Below are positions 8,228 through 17,740 of a stretch of DNA of 64,000 nt, piece by piece. Source of the DNA: Pelagerythrobacter aerophilus. GTDB taxonomy: Bacteria > Pseudomonadota > Alphaproteobacteria > Sphingomonadales > Sphingomonadaceae. A program made the translations under genes and the position numbers. The stretch's first letter is position 1, and each line of letters starts with the position of its first letter. Location of the stretch: assembly GCF_003581645.1 (NCBI RefSeq), contig NZ_QXFK01000014.1:62001-126000 (forward strand), written 5' to 3'. The notes beneath the pieces are model-generated. The model saw nothing but the letters and a program-made list of their open reading frames with translations, did no database searches and was not told the DNA's origin.

Positions 8228-11200
8228 ATGAAAGTTGCCTGGTTGGGGCTGGTACTTGCCCTGGCGCTTGCCCCCTGTGCGTCCAGTGCGCCCGTTTCTG
8301 CCGAGCCGTCGTCGCCGGCGAGCCCGCCCTACGGGGACGTGAATATCACGGTCTCCGAGGGCACTTGGATGAGCGTCGACGTCAGTCCCGACGGGAAGAC
8401 GATCGCCTTCGATCTCCTTAACGACATTTACGTCATGCCCGCGACCGGCGGCGAGGCGCAGCTCGTCCATGGCGGTCCGGCGATGCAGCGCAGCCCCCGT
8501 TTCAGCCCCGATGGCGAGCGGCTGCTGTACCTCAGTGACGAGGACGGGGCGGACAATATCTGGACGTCCCGCGTGGATGGGGCCGACGCCCGCCAGATCT
8601 CGCGCGAGACGACGCTCGCAGTCACCGGTCCGGCCTGGAGCGTGGACGGCGAGAGCGTCGCTGCCGCCCGGATGTTCGACAGCGCGGACAAGCTACACGC
8701 GTCGGAGCTTCGCCTTTACGACGTCGCCACGGGCGACGATGAGCAACTCGTCGCTGCCCCCGCCAACGGCGAGAACGTGCACGAACCGGCTTTCGGGCGC
8801 GACGGCCGCTGGCTGTACTACACCGAGAAGGTATCCGCCCCGACAGCGTCGGTCGTCTATGTGGATGCGAACCATATCAACTACGCGATCAAGCGCCGCG
8901 ATCTTCGCACCGGTTCGGTAGAGGAAGTGGTGAAGGGGTTCGGCAGCGCTACGAGCCCCGTCGTTTCGCCCGACGGGCGCAAGCTCGCCTTCTTGAGGCG
9001 CGTCAAGACGGACACCGTGCTCTTCCTCTACGATCTGGAAACGCGCGAGCAGTGGCCGGTATTCGCCGGTCTCGATCGCGACGATCAGGCGGATTTCCTG
9101 GGGCAGGGCCTCTATTATCCGCAGTACGACTGGTTTCCCGATAACCGCTATCTCGCGATCTGGGCGGGCGGCAAGATCCTCCGTCTCGACACCGAGACTG
9201 GCGAAACGGAAGAGATTCCGTTCACGGCCTCGGCCACCCATCGCCTCGCCAAGCCCCCGCGGGTGGCGCAGGACCTCGCACCGGAAGAATTCCGCGCGCG
9301 GATCATTCGCCAGCTTGCCTGGGCGCCCGGCAGCGACCGCGTGAGCTTCAATGCGCTCGGCAGGATCTGGAGCCAGCCGGCCGGCGGTGCGCCGACGCGC
9401 CTCACGGCGGGCGATCTGCCGGAGTTCGATCCCGCGTATTCGCCGGATGGTACCCGGGTAGCGTTCGTCGACTGGAAGGACGACCGGGGCGGTACGCTCA
9501 AAGTACGGGACAGCAGCGGAGACGTCCGAGCCCTTGTGGAGAGCGCGGGAATCCTTCGTGCCCCGGCGTTCTCACCCGACGGCAAGCGCATCCTCTATAT
9601 CATTGCAGAGGGCGATCGTTGCCTCGGTGGCCACCGGGCACGTCCGGGCATCTATTGGACCGACGTGAGTGGAGGGCCGTCCCATTATGTCGGCCCGACC
9701 GCCCTCGAAGCCGCGTTCTCGCCCGATGGAACGCGGATCTGGTTCAGCACCGAAGGCTACGCCGGCCATGATCTGGTCTCGCAAGTGGAAAGTCTGCGGC
9801 TCGACGGAACCGACCACCGCGTCCACGCGCGCGCATCGCATGCCGACGTAAACGAGCTGAAAGTCAGCCCCGATCTCAAGTGGATCGCCTTCCGTCATGA
9901 GCAGCAATACTACCTCGAGCCTTTCGCGCCAGGCGCCGAACCGGTCGAGATCACTCCCGATGGCGCAAATCCTCTCGGGCATCTCGGCGGTTACGAGCTT
10001 ACCTGGGCGCCGGATTCGAGCGCAGTGCTCTGGGCGCTCGGCCCCACCGTCTATCGAAGCGCGGTTTCGGATGTTTCGCCCGTAGTGCACACCAAGATCG
10101 AGCTGACGGCCGAAGCGGACGTGCCGAGCGGTGCCCTGGCGTTCGTCAACGGGCGCATCATTACCATGCGCGGCGACGAGGTGATCGAGCGTGGCACCGT
10201 GGTCGTGCGCGGGAACCGGATTCAGGCCGTCGGGCCCGCCGCCGCGATCGACGTGCCGGCCGATGCCAAGGTGATCGACATCAGCGGCAAGACCGTGATG
10301 CCGGGCCTCGTCGACATGCACGGCCATGTGGACAATTGCTACTACAGTTCGTCCGGCCTCACGCCTGAGAAGCAGCCTACCCAATATGCCGATCTCGCAT
10401 ATGGGGTGACCACCAATTACGATCCCTACACCTCGGAACTGGCGACGTACGCCACTCGCGAAATGACGATGGCCGGGATGATGACCGGTCCGCGCGCGAT
10501 CGATTCCGGGATGGTCGTCTACGGGCGGACCGGCAAGGTCGACAAGGTCTACATCCCGATCGAAAGCCAGGCCGATGCCGATGCGCTGATGGCGCGCAAG
10601 CAGGCGCTCGGCGGCACTATCGTCAAGAGCTATCGCCAGCCGATGCGCCGCCAGCGCCAGCAGATCATCGACGCCGGCCGCGACGCCGGGATCATGGTCG
10701 ACGTGGAAGGGGAGAGCCACTTCTACAACAACGTCACTATGATCCTCGACGGTCATACCAACCTGCAGCACAACATGCCGCTGGAGAACATCTACGACGA
10801 CGTCGTCCAGCTCATGGCGGCGTCGGATGTGGCGCACACTCCGACGCTGATTGTGCTGTTCGGAGAGCTGATGGGAGAGAACTATCTCTACCAGCATACC
10901 CGCGCTTGGGAGGATCCGAAGGCGCGCCGTTTCGTCCAGTTGACGACAAGTGGATACAGCCCGCTCGGCGCCCCTTATGGCGCGCCGCCGCACGTGCGCG
11001 GCATGACCACCATCCACGCGGCGGACGAACTCTACGACATCGGCTTCCGCGCCGCCGCACGGTCGATGAAGGCGCTCGATGATGCGGGCGTGGTGATCAA
11101 CGCCGGATCGCACGGCCAGGTCACCGGCCTCGCGCTCCACTGGGAGATGTGGCTGCTTGCCGAAGGGGGCATGTCGAACCACCGGGTTCTGCGGACCGCC

Positions 11201-11473
11201 ACGATCAACGGCGCCAGGACGCTGGGGCTCGATGGTCAGATCGGCACCGTAGCACCGGGCAAGCTGGCCGACCTGCTGGTGCTCGACCGCAACCCGCTCG
11301 AGGACATCCGCAACTCCAACAGCGTGCGCTACACGCTCGCGAACGGGCGGCTCTACGACTCCGTCACGATGGACGAGATCGGCAACCACCCGCGCGAGCG
11401 CGAGCCGTTCTTCTGGGAAACAGGGCGGGACTTCAACGGAATCGATTGGGAACCGGCGTGGGCGCATCAATGA
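8228..11473 (+). CDS. Exported beta-propeller amidohydrolase
   Basis: This large exported protein (about 1081 residues) joins a TolB/PD40-type beta-propeller (about residues 35-640; repeated SPDGxxIAF/FSPDGxRL blades) to a C-terminal amidohydrolase (about 650-1065). The metal-binding HxH is H698-G-H700 in VDMHGHVDN, followed by the conserved TNLQHNMPLE and NAGSHGQ segments. The ATG at 8228 follows GGGGAGGGGAAG and is followed by a hydrophobic signal peptide ending near APVSA. Related proteins are annotated as periplasmic amidohydrolases or Xaa-Pro-type dipeptidases, and the downstream peptide transporter supports a peptide substrate. This is inference. Confidence 0.85.
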   Translation: MKVAWLGLVLALALAPCASSAPVSAEPSSPASPPYGDVNITVSEGTWMSVDVSPDGKTIAFDLLNDIYVMPATGGEAQLVHGGPAMQRSPRFSPDGERLLYLSDEDGADNIWTSRVDGADARQISRETTLAVTGPAWSVDGESVAAARMFDSADKLHASELRLYDVATGDDEQLVAAPANGENVHEPAFGRDGRWLYYTEKVSAPTASVVYVDANHINYAIKRRDLRTGSVEEVVKGFGSATSPVVSPDGRKLAFLRRVKTDTVLFLYDLETREQWPVFAGLDRDDQADFLGQGLYYPQYDWFPDNRYLAIWAGGKILRLDTETGETEEIPFTASATHRLAKPPRVAQDLAPEEFRARIIRQLAWAPGSDRVSFNALGRIWSQPAGGAPTRLTAGDLPEFDPAYSPDGTRVAFVDWKDDRGGTLKVRDSSGDVRALVESAGILRAPAFSPDGKRILYIIAEGDRCLGGHRARPGIYWTDVSGGPSHYVGPTALEAAFSPDGTRIWFSTEGYAGHDLVSQVESLRLDGTDHRVHARASHADVNELKVSPDLKWIAFRHEQQYYLEPFAPGAEPVEITPDGANPLGHLGGYELTWAPDSSAVLWALGPTVYRSAVSDVSPVVHTKIELTAEADVPSGALAFVNGRIITMRGDEVIERGTVVVRGNRIQAVGPAAAIDVPADAKVIDISGKTVMPGLVDMHGHVDNCYYSSSGLTPEKQPTQYADLAYGVTTNYDPYTSELATYATREMTMAGMMTGPRAIDSGMVVYGRTGKVDKVYIPIESQADADALMARKQALGGTIVKSYRQPMRRQRQQIIDAGRDAGIMVDVEGESHFYNNVTMILDGHTNLQHNMPLENIYDDVVQLMAASDVAHTPTLIVLFGELMGENYLYQHTRAWEDPKARRFVQLTTSGYSPLGAPYGAPPHVRGMTTIHAADELYDIGFRAAARSMKALDDAGVVINAGSHGQVTGLALHWEMWLLAEGGMSNHRVLRTATINGARTLGLDGQIGTVAPGKLADLLVLDRNPLEDIRNSNSVRYTLANGRLYDSVTMDEIGNHPREREPFFWETGRDFNGIDWEPAWAHQ

Positions 11474-11507
11474 CGATGGGCCTCGCCGGACCGGCGGGAG
11501 ATCAAGG

Positions 11508-12923
11508 GTGCAGGCAGCAGACGGCGTAACCACGCAGACGATCGCGCATTTGAACGAGGGTGGAGGGAAAGCAGCGTCGGCGGACAAGCTGTTTCTGGGG
11601 CACCCGCGCGGGCTCGCCTTCATCGTCTTCACTGAGGCGTGGGAGCGCTTCTCGTTCTACGGGATGCAGGCGCTGCTCGTCCTCTACATGGCGACTTACC
11701 TGTTCCAGCCGGAGAATATCGGCGGCGTGGCCGGATTCGCGGGCTTTAGGACCGGCGTCGAGGCGGTGTTCGGGCCACTCAGCATCCAGGCGCTCGCAAC
11801 GCAGGTGTTCGGCCTCTACGTCGGGCTGATCTATTTCATGCCGGTGCTGGGCGGCCTGCTGGGCGACCGCTGGATCGGCCGGCGCCGCGCGGTCTTGCTG
11901 GGCGGTGCGTTGATGGCCGTCGGACACTTCCTGATGGCATTCGAAAGCCTGTTTCTCCCGGCGCTCTCCGCGCTGATCCTGGGAGCGGGCCTGCTGAAAG
12001 GGAACCTCGCGGCCCAGGTCGGCGATCTCTACTCGAAGGACGACCCGCGGCGCGACACGGCGTTCTCGCTCTACGTCCTCGCGATCAACATCGGTGCCTT
12101 CGTGGCGCCGCTCGTATGCGGCACGCTGGGCGAACTCTATGGCTGGCACTACGGCTTTGGCGCCGCCGGTATTGGCATGCTGGTCGGGATCGTCATCTAT
12201 GTGCGCGGCTCGCAATGGCTTCCGCCCGAACGGATCGGGAAGGATGCGGGCGAGCGGCCGCGGCTCGCACCGGGCGACTGGCGCATCATCGTCGCGATCC
12301 TCGTGATGCTCGCGATTACCGCGCTGTTCTGGACGGCGCAGAGCCAGGTCTGGAACACATACCCTCTGTGGATCCGCGCCCGGGTGGACCGTGAAATCCT
12401 GGGGCTGATGGTGCCCGTCACCTGGTTCCAGTCGCTCGATTCGCTGGCCGTGTTGATCTTCGCGCCAGCCGTGCTGTGGTTCTGGCGCTTTCAGGCACGG
12501 CGCTCGGCGGAGCCGGGCGATCTGCCGAAGATTGCGATCGGATGCCTCGTCTTCGCCGCGGCCATGGTCTGGCTGTCCGTCGGCGAGCTGCTTTCCGGCG
12601 GAAGCGCCGTGTCGCTCGTGTGGCCGGTGATCTTCCACTTCATCTGCGCCTGGTCGTTCCTCTACGTCGGGCCGATCGCTCTCGCGCTTACCTCGCGGGC
12701 GGCCCCGCCTGCGGTAAACGCGATGATGGTGGGCTCCTATTACCTCGCGATCTTCGCCGGCGGCATCGCCAGCGGCTGGCTCGGCAGATTCTACGAGACG
12801 GTCTCGCCCTCGGCGTTCTGGTTCATCCATGCTGCCGTGGTCGGGGCCGGGGCGCTGCTACTCTTCGCCTTCAAGACGCAGCTGCTGCAGGCGATGAAGC
12901 TCAATCCCCGCACACCAGGCTGA
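11508..12923 (+). CDS. POT family proton-dependent oligopeptide transporter
   Basis: This 471-residue inner-membrane protein of the PTR2/POT family takes up di- or tripeptides with protons. The ERFSFYGMQALLVLYM stretch carries the family ExxERFxYY-like motif in helix 1, and GDRWIGRRRAV and GNLAAQVGDLY match the second and third signatures. It starts at a GTG with GGGAG upstream, 35 bases after the amidohydrolase stop, so the two are probably co-transcribed. The pair suggests periplasmic hydrolysis followed by uptake of small peptides. Confidence 0.9.
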   Translation: MQAADGVTTQTIAHLNEGGGKAASADKLFLGHPRGLAFIVFTEAWERFSFYGMQALLVLYMATYLFQPENIGGVAGFAGFRTGVEAVFGPLSIQALATQVFGLYVGLIYFMPVLGGLLGDRWIGRRRAVLLGGALMAVGHFLMAFESLFLPALSALILGAGLLKGNLAAQVGDLYSKDDPRRDTAFSLYVLAINIGAFVAPLVCGTLGELYGWHYGFGAAGIGMLVGIVIYVRGSQWLPPERIGKDAGERPRLAPGDWRIIVAILVMLAITALFWTAQSQVWNTYPLWIRARVDREILGLMVPVTWFQSLDSLAVLIFAPAVLWFWRFQARRSAEPGDLPKIAIGCLVFAAAMVWLSVGELLSGGSAVSLVWPVIFHFICAWSFLYVGPIALALTSRAAPPAVNAMMVGSYYLAIFAGGIASGWLGRFYETVSPSAFWFIHAAVVGAGALLLFAFKTQLLQAMKLNPRTPG

Positions 12924-13053
12924 TCGGATCTCATGATAGCGGCGTGGCCCCGTTGTCTGTGGGGGGCAAATGCGGGGCGGACTTGTTGACCGGGGACGCC
13001 AAGCGGCTGCTTCCCCTTTCAGAAATCTGCCGCCAGCCGTCCCCCGCACGGAC

Positions 13054-13086
13054 AAAAAAGGGGCCGGAACCCGAAGGTTCCGGCCC
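13054..13086 (-). terminator. Rho-independent terminator of the TonB receptor
   Basis: A perfect 11-bp stem (GGGCCGGAACC / GGTTCCGGCCC) with a CGAA loop at 13061-13086 is followed, reading the minus strand, by six Ts. It lies 25 bases beyond the stop of the TonB receptor and also faces the end of the POT gene. Confidence 0.88.
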
Positions 13087-13110
13087 GCGATGCAAGTTTG
13101 GCGGAGAGAA

Positions 13111-15237
13111 TTAGAAGGAGTAGCCGACCTCGATCCCGACCACACGGGGGCGGGTGCGGTTGGAGTTGGCCCATCCCTGATAGGGATCGATCGCCTTGTT
13201 CTCGTTCGTGATGTTTTCGGCGAACAGCTCCACGTCGAACCCGTACACCGTCCCGCCGAAGCGGGCGTTGAGCAGGCCGATGCTGTCGGACCGCTGGGGC
13301 AGGGCGCTGGGCAGGAAGCTCGACCGGTCGATGTAGGTCACGGCGTCACGGTAGTTGTAGTCGATGCGCACGAAGCCTGGGACCGAAGCCGCCCATTCGA
13401 AGTCGTAGTTGGCGCCCAGCGTGAAGCTAATCTCGGGCGTGTAGTCGGTCGGGTCGCCCGGAATATTGACCTGGTCGGCCGCGTCCGTCTCGACGATCTC
13501 GCTGTCGATATAGGAGCCCGTCGCCGACAGCGTGAGGCCGGTGACTGGCCGCGTCGCCAGTCCCAGCTCGAGCCCCTTGACCTCGACTTTGCCGATATTG
13601 CTCGATTCACCCAGGAACGCGCCGTTCACCTCGGTCAGACGCCGCCGGATCATGTCCTTGTATTCGGTGTAGAACGCGGCCAGCTCGAACTGGAGCCGCC
13701 CATCGAGAGCCGCACCCTTGGTGCCGATTTCGTAGGTGTAGATCTTTTCCGGGTCGTAGGGGTCGAACGGCTCGGAGTTGAAGCCGCCGCTACGGAACCC
13801 TTTGGCGAAGCTGGCATAGAAGTTCGCCTGATCCGCATAGCGGTAGCTCAGATAGACCCGCGGATCGATCGAGTCGAATGTGGCCTCCAGCGTGGTGCCG
13901 GTGTCGGGCACGTAAGTGATGAGGCTCGTCTGCTCGTCCCGGAAGTAGCGGATCCCGGCGCCGATCGTCAGCCGGTCGGTGATGTCGTAGCCGGCATCGG
14001 CGAAGACCGAGATCGTCTCGGAGCTCGAGGCGTCGAGATAATAGAGATCATCGATGAACACGCCGCCGCCCGAATAGAGATCGCCGTCGGCCGCATAGGC
14101 GTACTCGTAGTCGGCACGCATGGTCCGGTCGCCCTTGGTGTAGAAGGCGCCGAGGGTCCACTGGAAGGGGCCCTCGCCGGAGGAGAGCCTCAGTTCCTGG
14201 CTGAACTGGTCCGCGTCGATCCAGCGGTCGTCGTTCCCTTCCACGATGCCGTAGGAGTAGTTGCCGGGCCGCGGAATGTACGTGAACGGGTACTGGTGGT
14301 CGTGCTCCACATACGTCGTCGCGCTGACGAGCTCCGCGAAGCCGAGGTCGTAGCGCAGCTCGAGATTGTAGAGGGTGAAGTCGAATTCCTTCGGAATCAT
14401 CACCTTGCTGCGGTCCGGGCCGATGTCGACGGTGCGATCGGGCTCCTCGAAGCCAAGGCCTAGGGCGGTATCGGCGCGGTGGATCTGCACCATGGCGGTC
14501 GCTTCGAACGCGGCGCTGGGCGACCAGCGGAGCTTGGCCCGAAGGTTGAAGAGTTCGGTCCCGTTGCCGTCCCTGATGCCGGCTTCGGGCTGGTCGATCC
14601 AGCCGCCGCCGGATTCGTATTTGCCCGCGATACGAAGCGCGAGTTCGTCACGGATCAGCGGCAGGTTGATCACGCCGGTAACCCCGCCGCCCGTCTCGCC
14701 ATGCGCGACGGAGTAGAGCTTGCCTTCGGCGCGGCCCTCGAACTGCGTCGGATCGGGGTCGTTGGTGATGTAGCGGATCGTGCCGCCGGCCGAGCCCTGC
14801 CCGTAGAGAGTGCCTTGTGGTCCCTTCAGGACTTCCACACGCTCGAGATCGAGAGGGATGGGGCTGAGCTGGTCGTACCCGCTCAGCGATAGCGGCGCTT
14901 CGTCGAGATACTGGGTGACGAGTGCGCCCGAGCCCGACTGATTGGCCAGCCCGCGGAGGAAGATCGTATAGCTGCCGGGACCGTCCTCGCGCATCGTCAG
15001 GCCGGGGACCGCGAAGGAAAGATCCTGGACGTCCTCGATCCCGCGCTTGCTGAGTTCCTCGCCTCCGACCACCGAGATGGCCATCGGCACCTCGATGAGG
15101 GTCTGTTCGCGCTTCTGGGCCGTGACGATGATCTCGTTCAGCGCGTCCGGATTGTCCTCCGACTGGGCGAACGCGGGAGTTGCTTGCGCGAGGGCCAGGA
15201 CCGACGCCGTGCAGATGAATCCGTATTTCCCTCTCAT
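13111..15237 (-). CDS. TonB-dependent receptor
   Basis: This 708-residue outer-membrane receptor has a signal peptide (MRGKYGFICTASVLALA... ending TPAFA), a TonB-box-like NEIIVTAQKREQTL, a plug domain (VPMAISVVGGEEL; VLKGPQGTLYGQGSAGG) and a long beta-barrel ending in VVGIEVGYSF with the terminal aromatic. The ATG at 15237 is chosen because GGGGGA precedes it; a GTG four codons earlier is less likely. It converges on the amidohydrolase-POT operon and is divergent from a GNAT gene. Its cargo is unknown, but the peptide-handling neighbours on both sides make a peptide or amide plausible. Confidence 0.92.
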   Translation of the reverse strand: MRGKYGFICTASVLALAQATPAFAQSEDNPDALNEIIVTAQKREQTLIEVPMAISVVGGEELSKRGIEDVQDLSFAVPGLTMREDGPGSYTIFLRGLANQSGSGALVTQYLDEAPLSLSGYDQLSPIPLDLERVEVLKGPQGTLYGQGSAGGTIRYITNDPDPTQFEGRAEGKLYSVAHGETGGGVTGVINLPLIRDELALRIAGKYESGGGWIDQPEAGIRDGNGTELFNLRAKLRWSPSAAFEATAMVQIHRADTALGLGFEEPDRTVDIGPDRSKVMIPKEFDFTLYNLELRYDLGFAELVSATTYVEHDHQYPFTYIPRPGNYSYGIVEGNDDRWIDADQFSQELRLSSGEGPFQWTLGAFYTKGDRTMRADYEYAYAADGDLYSGGGVFIDDLYYLDASSSETISVFADAGYDITDRLTIGAGIRYFRDEQTSLITYVPDTGTTLEATFDSIDPRVYLSYRYADQANFYASFAKGFRSGGFNSEPFDPYDPEKIYTYEIGTKGAALDGRLQFELAAFYTEYKDMIRRRLTEVNGAFLGESSNIGKVEVKGLELGLATRPVTGLTLSATGSYIDSEIVETDAADQVNIPGDPTDYTPEISFTLGANYDFEWAASVPGFVRIDYNYRDAVTYIDRSSFLPSALPQRSDSIGLLNARFGGTVYGFDVELFAENITNENKAIDPYQGWANSNRTRPRVVGIEVGYSF

Positions 15238-15300
15238 GACTTCCCCCACTCGCGTTTGCGTGATTTTTGCGACGATATGACAGCGAGGAGAGTGTTGCAG

Positions 15301-15315
15301 ATGCTAAAATAGCAT
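15301..15315. promoter_or_regulatory. 15-bp perfect palindrome upstream of TonB receptor
   Basis: ATGCTAAAATAGCAT is a perfect inverted repeat (6-bp arms, AAA centre) about 65 bases upstream of the TonB receptor start, in the 176-base divergent region shared with the GNAT gene. Position and symmetry fit an operator, but no regulator is encoded next to it. Confidence 0.35.
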
Positions 15316-15413
15316 AGGGCGGTGCACAGTCCGCACCACATAGGCGGAGATCCGATCGTTTAGAGCTGGATTGGGCGGACGTAATGAATCTCTGGAATCA
15401 ACGATAGGAAGAC

Positions 15414-15923
15414 ATGATCGCCGAACCTCGACAAGCGCGATGGCGAAACATGATGTCGGCGGACCTGCCCGCCGTGGTCCGGATCGCCGCGCGCGTTCAT
15501 CTGGACTACCCGGAAGGAGAACACGTGTTCGCAGAGCGGCTGGCACTGTTCCCTGAGGGGTGCCGCTTGCTCCTGGATGGCGACGATGCGCGGGGATACC
15601 TCGTTTCCCATCCGTGGACGCGGGGGGCGCCGCCTGCGCTCGACACATTGCTCGGCAAGCTGCCCGAGCCTGCGGATACCTACTACATTCATGATCTCGC
15701 ACTCACGCCCCAGGCCCGAGGAAGAGGTCTCGCCGTCGAAGCTGTGACCCTGGCCGTCACGATCGGGCGCGCGGGCGGATTTGGGACGCTCTCGCTGGTG
15801 GCGGTGGGAGATTCCATCGAATTCTGGCGAAGACAGGGCTTCGCCGTCGTTCGCGACGCAGATGTGGAGCGCTCGCTGGCGAGCTACGGAGGCGCAGCAC
15901 ACTACATGGAGCGCGCGATCTGA
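15414..15923 (+). CDS. GNAT family N-acetyltransferase
   Basis: This 169-residue GNAT protein has the acetyl-CoA pyrophosphate-binding motif in LTPQARGRGLAVEAV (about residues 97-111) preceded by YYIHDLAL and followed by SLVAVGDSIEFWRRQGF, the usual motif B. The acceptor cannot be deduced. The gene stands alone, divergent from the TonB receptor and convergent with the P1 peptidase. Confidence 0.85.
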   Translation: MIAEPRQARWRNMMSADLPAVVRIAARVHLDYPEGEHVFAERLALFPEGCRLLLDGDDARGYLVSHPWTRGAPPALDTLLGKLPEPADTYYIHDLALTPQARGRGLAVEAVTLAVTIGRAGGFGTLSLVAVGDSIEFWRRQGFAVVRDADVERSLASYGGAAHYMERAI

Positions 15924-15938
15924 ACCGGTCGATCCCCG

Positions 15939-17330
15939 TCAGGGGCGCATGCCAACCTGCTGCCAGCGCCCCGGATTGACGACGATCTTATCCCCTTCGA
16001 AGCGAACGCTGAAGGGATAGCGGCCGGGAATCACGAACTGGCTGGGCCCCGATGGCTGGAGCTCAACCGGTTCGCCCTTGCGGATGGCGAAGATGTCGCG
16101 CTCGCCGGTCGCCTGGCCGAAAAGACGCCCGCCTTCGGCCGTCACTTCCAGTGAAGCGAGGGGGCTGAAGCGGTAGGTGCCGACGAAGCTCTGCAGATCG
16201 GGCGTGGTGTCGCGGGCCTGTCGCGGGGATGGAGCCGAGGGTTGCTCGGGAACGCTGCTCAAAATGGCATCCCACATGAGCTCCGATGCGACAGCGCCGA
16301 TCTCGGCGGTGACGAGACCATCGCCGGGCCCCGACTCCACTTCGCCCGTCGAAACGGCGTAGAGAACGTCGCCGTCGAGCTCGGTCGCGAACGGCTGGAT
16401 ACCGCGCGCCATCGAGGTGTGTACCTGGACGGCGAGGCGCTTGAGTTCCGCACTCGACATCGACCGGTTGGTGACGACTAGGCTGATGGTGGTGTTCTTG
16501 CGCTCGGGCTCCGCGGCGCGCTCGCCGTCCCAATCGGGCCGGAGACTTGCGGGCGAGGCATTCAGCAGTTCGTGTGCGGCCAGATCCTCCGGCCAGCCGG
16601 AGCCGGCGTGGCACGCCACCACTTTTCCGTCCCGATCCGTGACAACGCCCAGCGCGTTGACGACGGTGAACACGGCAATCTTGACTTCGCCGATCTGCCG
16701 GAACGCGGCGCCCTGGCCGGATCTGGCGTTGCAGCCGAACAGGCCGCCCGTCATCGCCGACCGCCCCGCACCGTAGGGGCCGACGGGAAAGACTCCCGGC
16801 CGAGCCGCGCGGTAAGCGGCCTGCGCCAGGCGCTTGTCCGGATAGATCTCGTTCAGCCGGCGCCCGCCGAAATCGTAGATGATGGAGCCGACGGCGAGAC
16901 CGACGTTGTTCCAGTGACCGCCGCGATAGCCGTCATCCTTCATCGCGGTGTTGACGGCTGTAACGGCCTCGAGCCCGTACCAGGACCCGCCGGCGAGGAC
17001 GACCGCGTCGAGTTCGGGCTGGACATAGCCGAGATCCAGATAGGGCGCGTTGACGGTGCCCGGTCCGCCCCCACGCACGTCCACCGCGCCGTGCACCTTG
17101 CGGCCGAAACGGATGACCGTGACGCCGGTGGGACCGGCTTCGTATTGCCCAGTGCCGATGGAGAGCATCGGCCAGTCGAACGTCAGGGCGTCGGGATCGT
17201 CGGCCCCGTCGTTGAGCGTCATGACCAACTCGTCCTGAACGCCTTGCGTGCTTTGATCCTGCGCGGTCCCGGAAGCCGCCGTTGCGGCAGCGAGAAGTCC
17301 CAAAGCCAGTGCGGGTGTCCTGAAGGTCAT
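15939..17330 (-). CDS. P1 family (S58, DmpA/NylC-like) self-processing peptidase, exported
   Basis: This 463-residue protein belongs to the P1/S58 family of N-terminal nucleophile aminopeptidases and amide hydrolases (DmpA, beta-peptidyl aminopeptidase, NylC). Conserved segments are VRGGGPGTVN, LAGGSWYGLEA, GPYGAGRSAMTGG and KNTTISLVVTN. The N279-T280 bond fits the family's autocleavage site, which would free threonine 280 as nucleophile. A signal peptide (residues 1 to about 23) implies export, and roughly 80 residues follow the catalytic domain as an extra C-terminal module. An AAGAG-like site precedes the ATG at 17330. It lies 59 bases after the small exported protein gene, so it may be the last gene of that operon. 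Confidence 0.85.
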   Translation of the reverse strand: MTFRTPALALGLLAAATAASGTAQDQSTQGVQDELVMTLNDGADDPDALTFDWPMLSIGTGQYEAGPTGVTVIRFGRKVHGAVDVRGGGPGTVNAPYLDLGYVQPELDAVVLAGGSWYGLEAVTAVNTAMKDDGYRGGHWNNVGLAVGSIIYDFGGRRLNEIYPDKRLAQAAYRAARPGVFPVGPYGAGRSAMTGGLFGCNARSGQGAAFRQIGEVKIAVFTVVNALGVVTDRDGKVVACHAGSGWPEDLAAHELLNASPASLRPDWDGERAAEPERKNTTISLVVTNRSMSSAELKRLAVQVHTSMARGIQPFATELDGDVLYAVSTGEVESGPGDGLVTAEIGAVASELMWDAILSSVPEQPSAPSPRQARDTTPDLQSFVGTYRFSPLASLEVTAEGGRLFGQATGERDIFAIRKGEPVELQPSGPSQFVIPGRYPFSVRFEGDKIVVNPGRWQQVGMRP

Positions 17331-17389
17331 CACGTATCTCTTTCTTTTCGATCTGTCTTTTGCGGGCGAGACCCTGCGGGGCTCGTCCA

Positions 17390-17740
17390 TCACGGGGCCT
17401 CGTCGGTGATCTGGAAGAACCGGCAGTATTCGCCGATCTTGCCCTGGTCGTCCGCCTTGATGACGACCGGGCGGCCATGTTCGAATGCTGCCTTGGCCAG
17501 CAGGAGGAGAGCCGTATCGCTGGCGCGCGCAAGCAGGCCCGGCATCTTGCGGCAGGTTTCCGGAAGCCACTCGCGGTCGGCGACACCGATATAGATCACG
17601 TCGCTGTAGTGCGGGTAGTCGAGATCCTCCGCAACGGCGCCGATCTGGACGATGCGTGTGCTGGTCCAATATTGTTCCGCCTGAGCCGGCGTCGTCAGCA
17701 TCAGGCTCAGCAGACCCAGCGAGGCATATGCGCGGATCAT
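17390..17740 (-). CDS. Small exported protein of unknown function
   Basis: This 116-residue protein has a clear signal peptide (MIRAYASLGLLSLMLTTPAQA) and a mature domain of about 95 residues with two cysteines (in PETCRKM and GEYCRFF) that may form a disulfide. I recognise no characterised family. Its ATG overlaps the stop of the beta-helix gene (ATGA), so the two are probably translationally coupled. Confidence 0.7.
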   Translation of the reverse strand: MIRAYASLGLLSLMLTTPAQAEQYWTSTRIVQIGAVAEDLDYPHYSDVIYIGVADREWLPETCRKMPGLLARASDTALLLLAKAAFEHGRPVVIKADDQGKIGEYCRFFQITDEAP

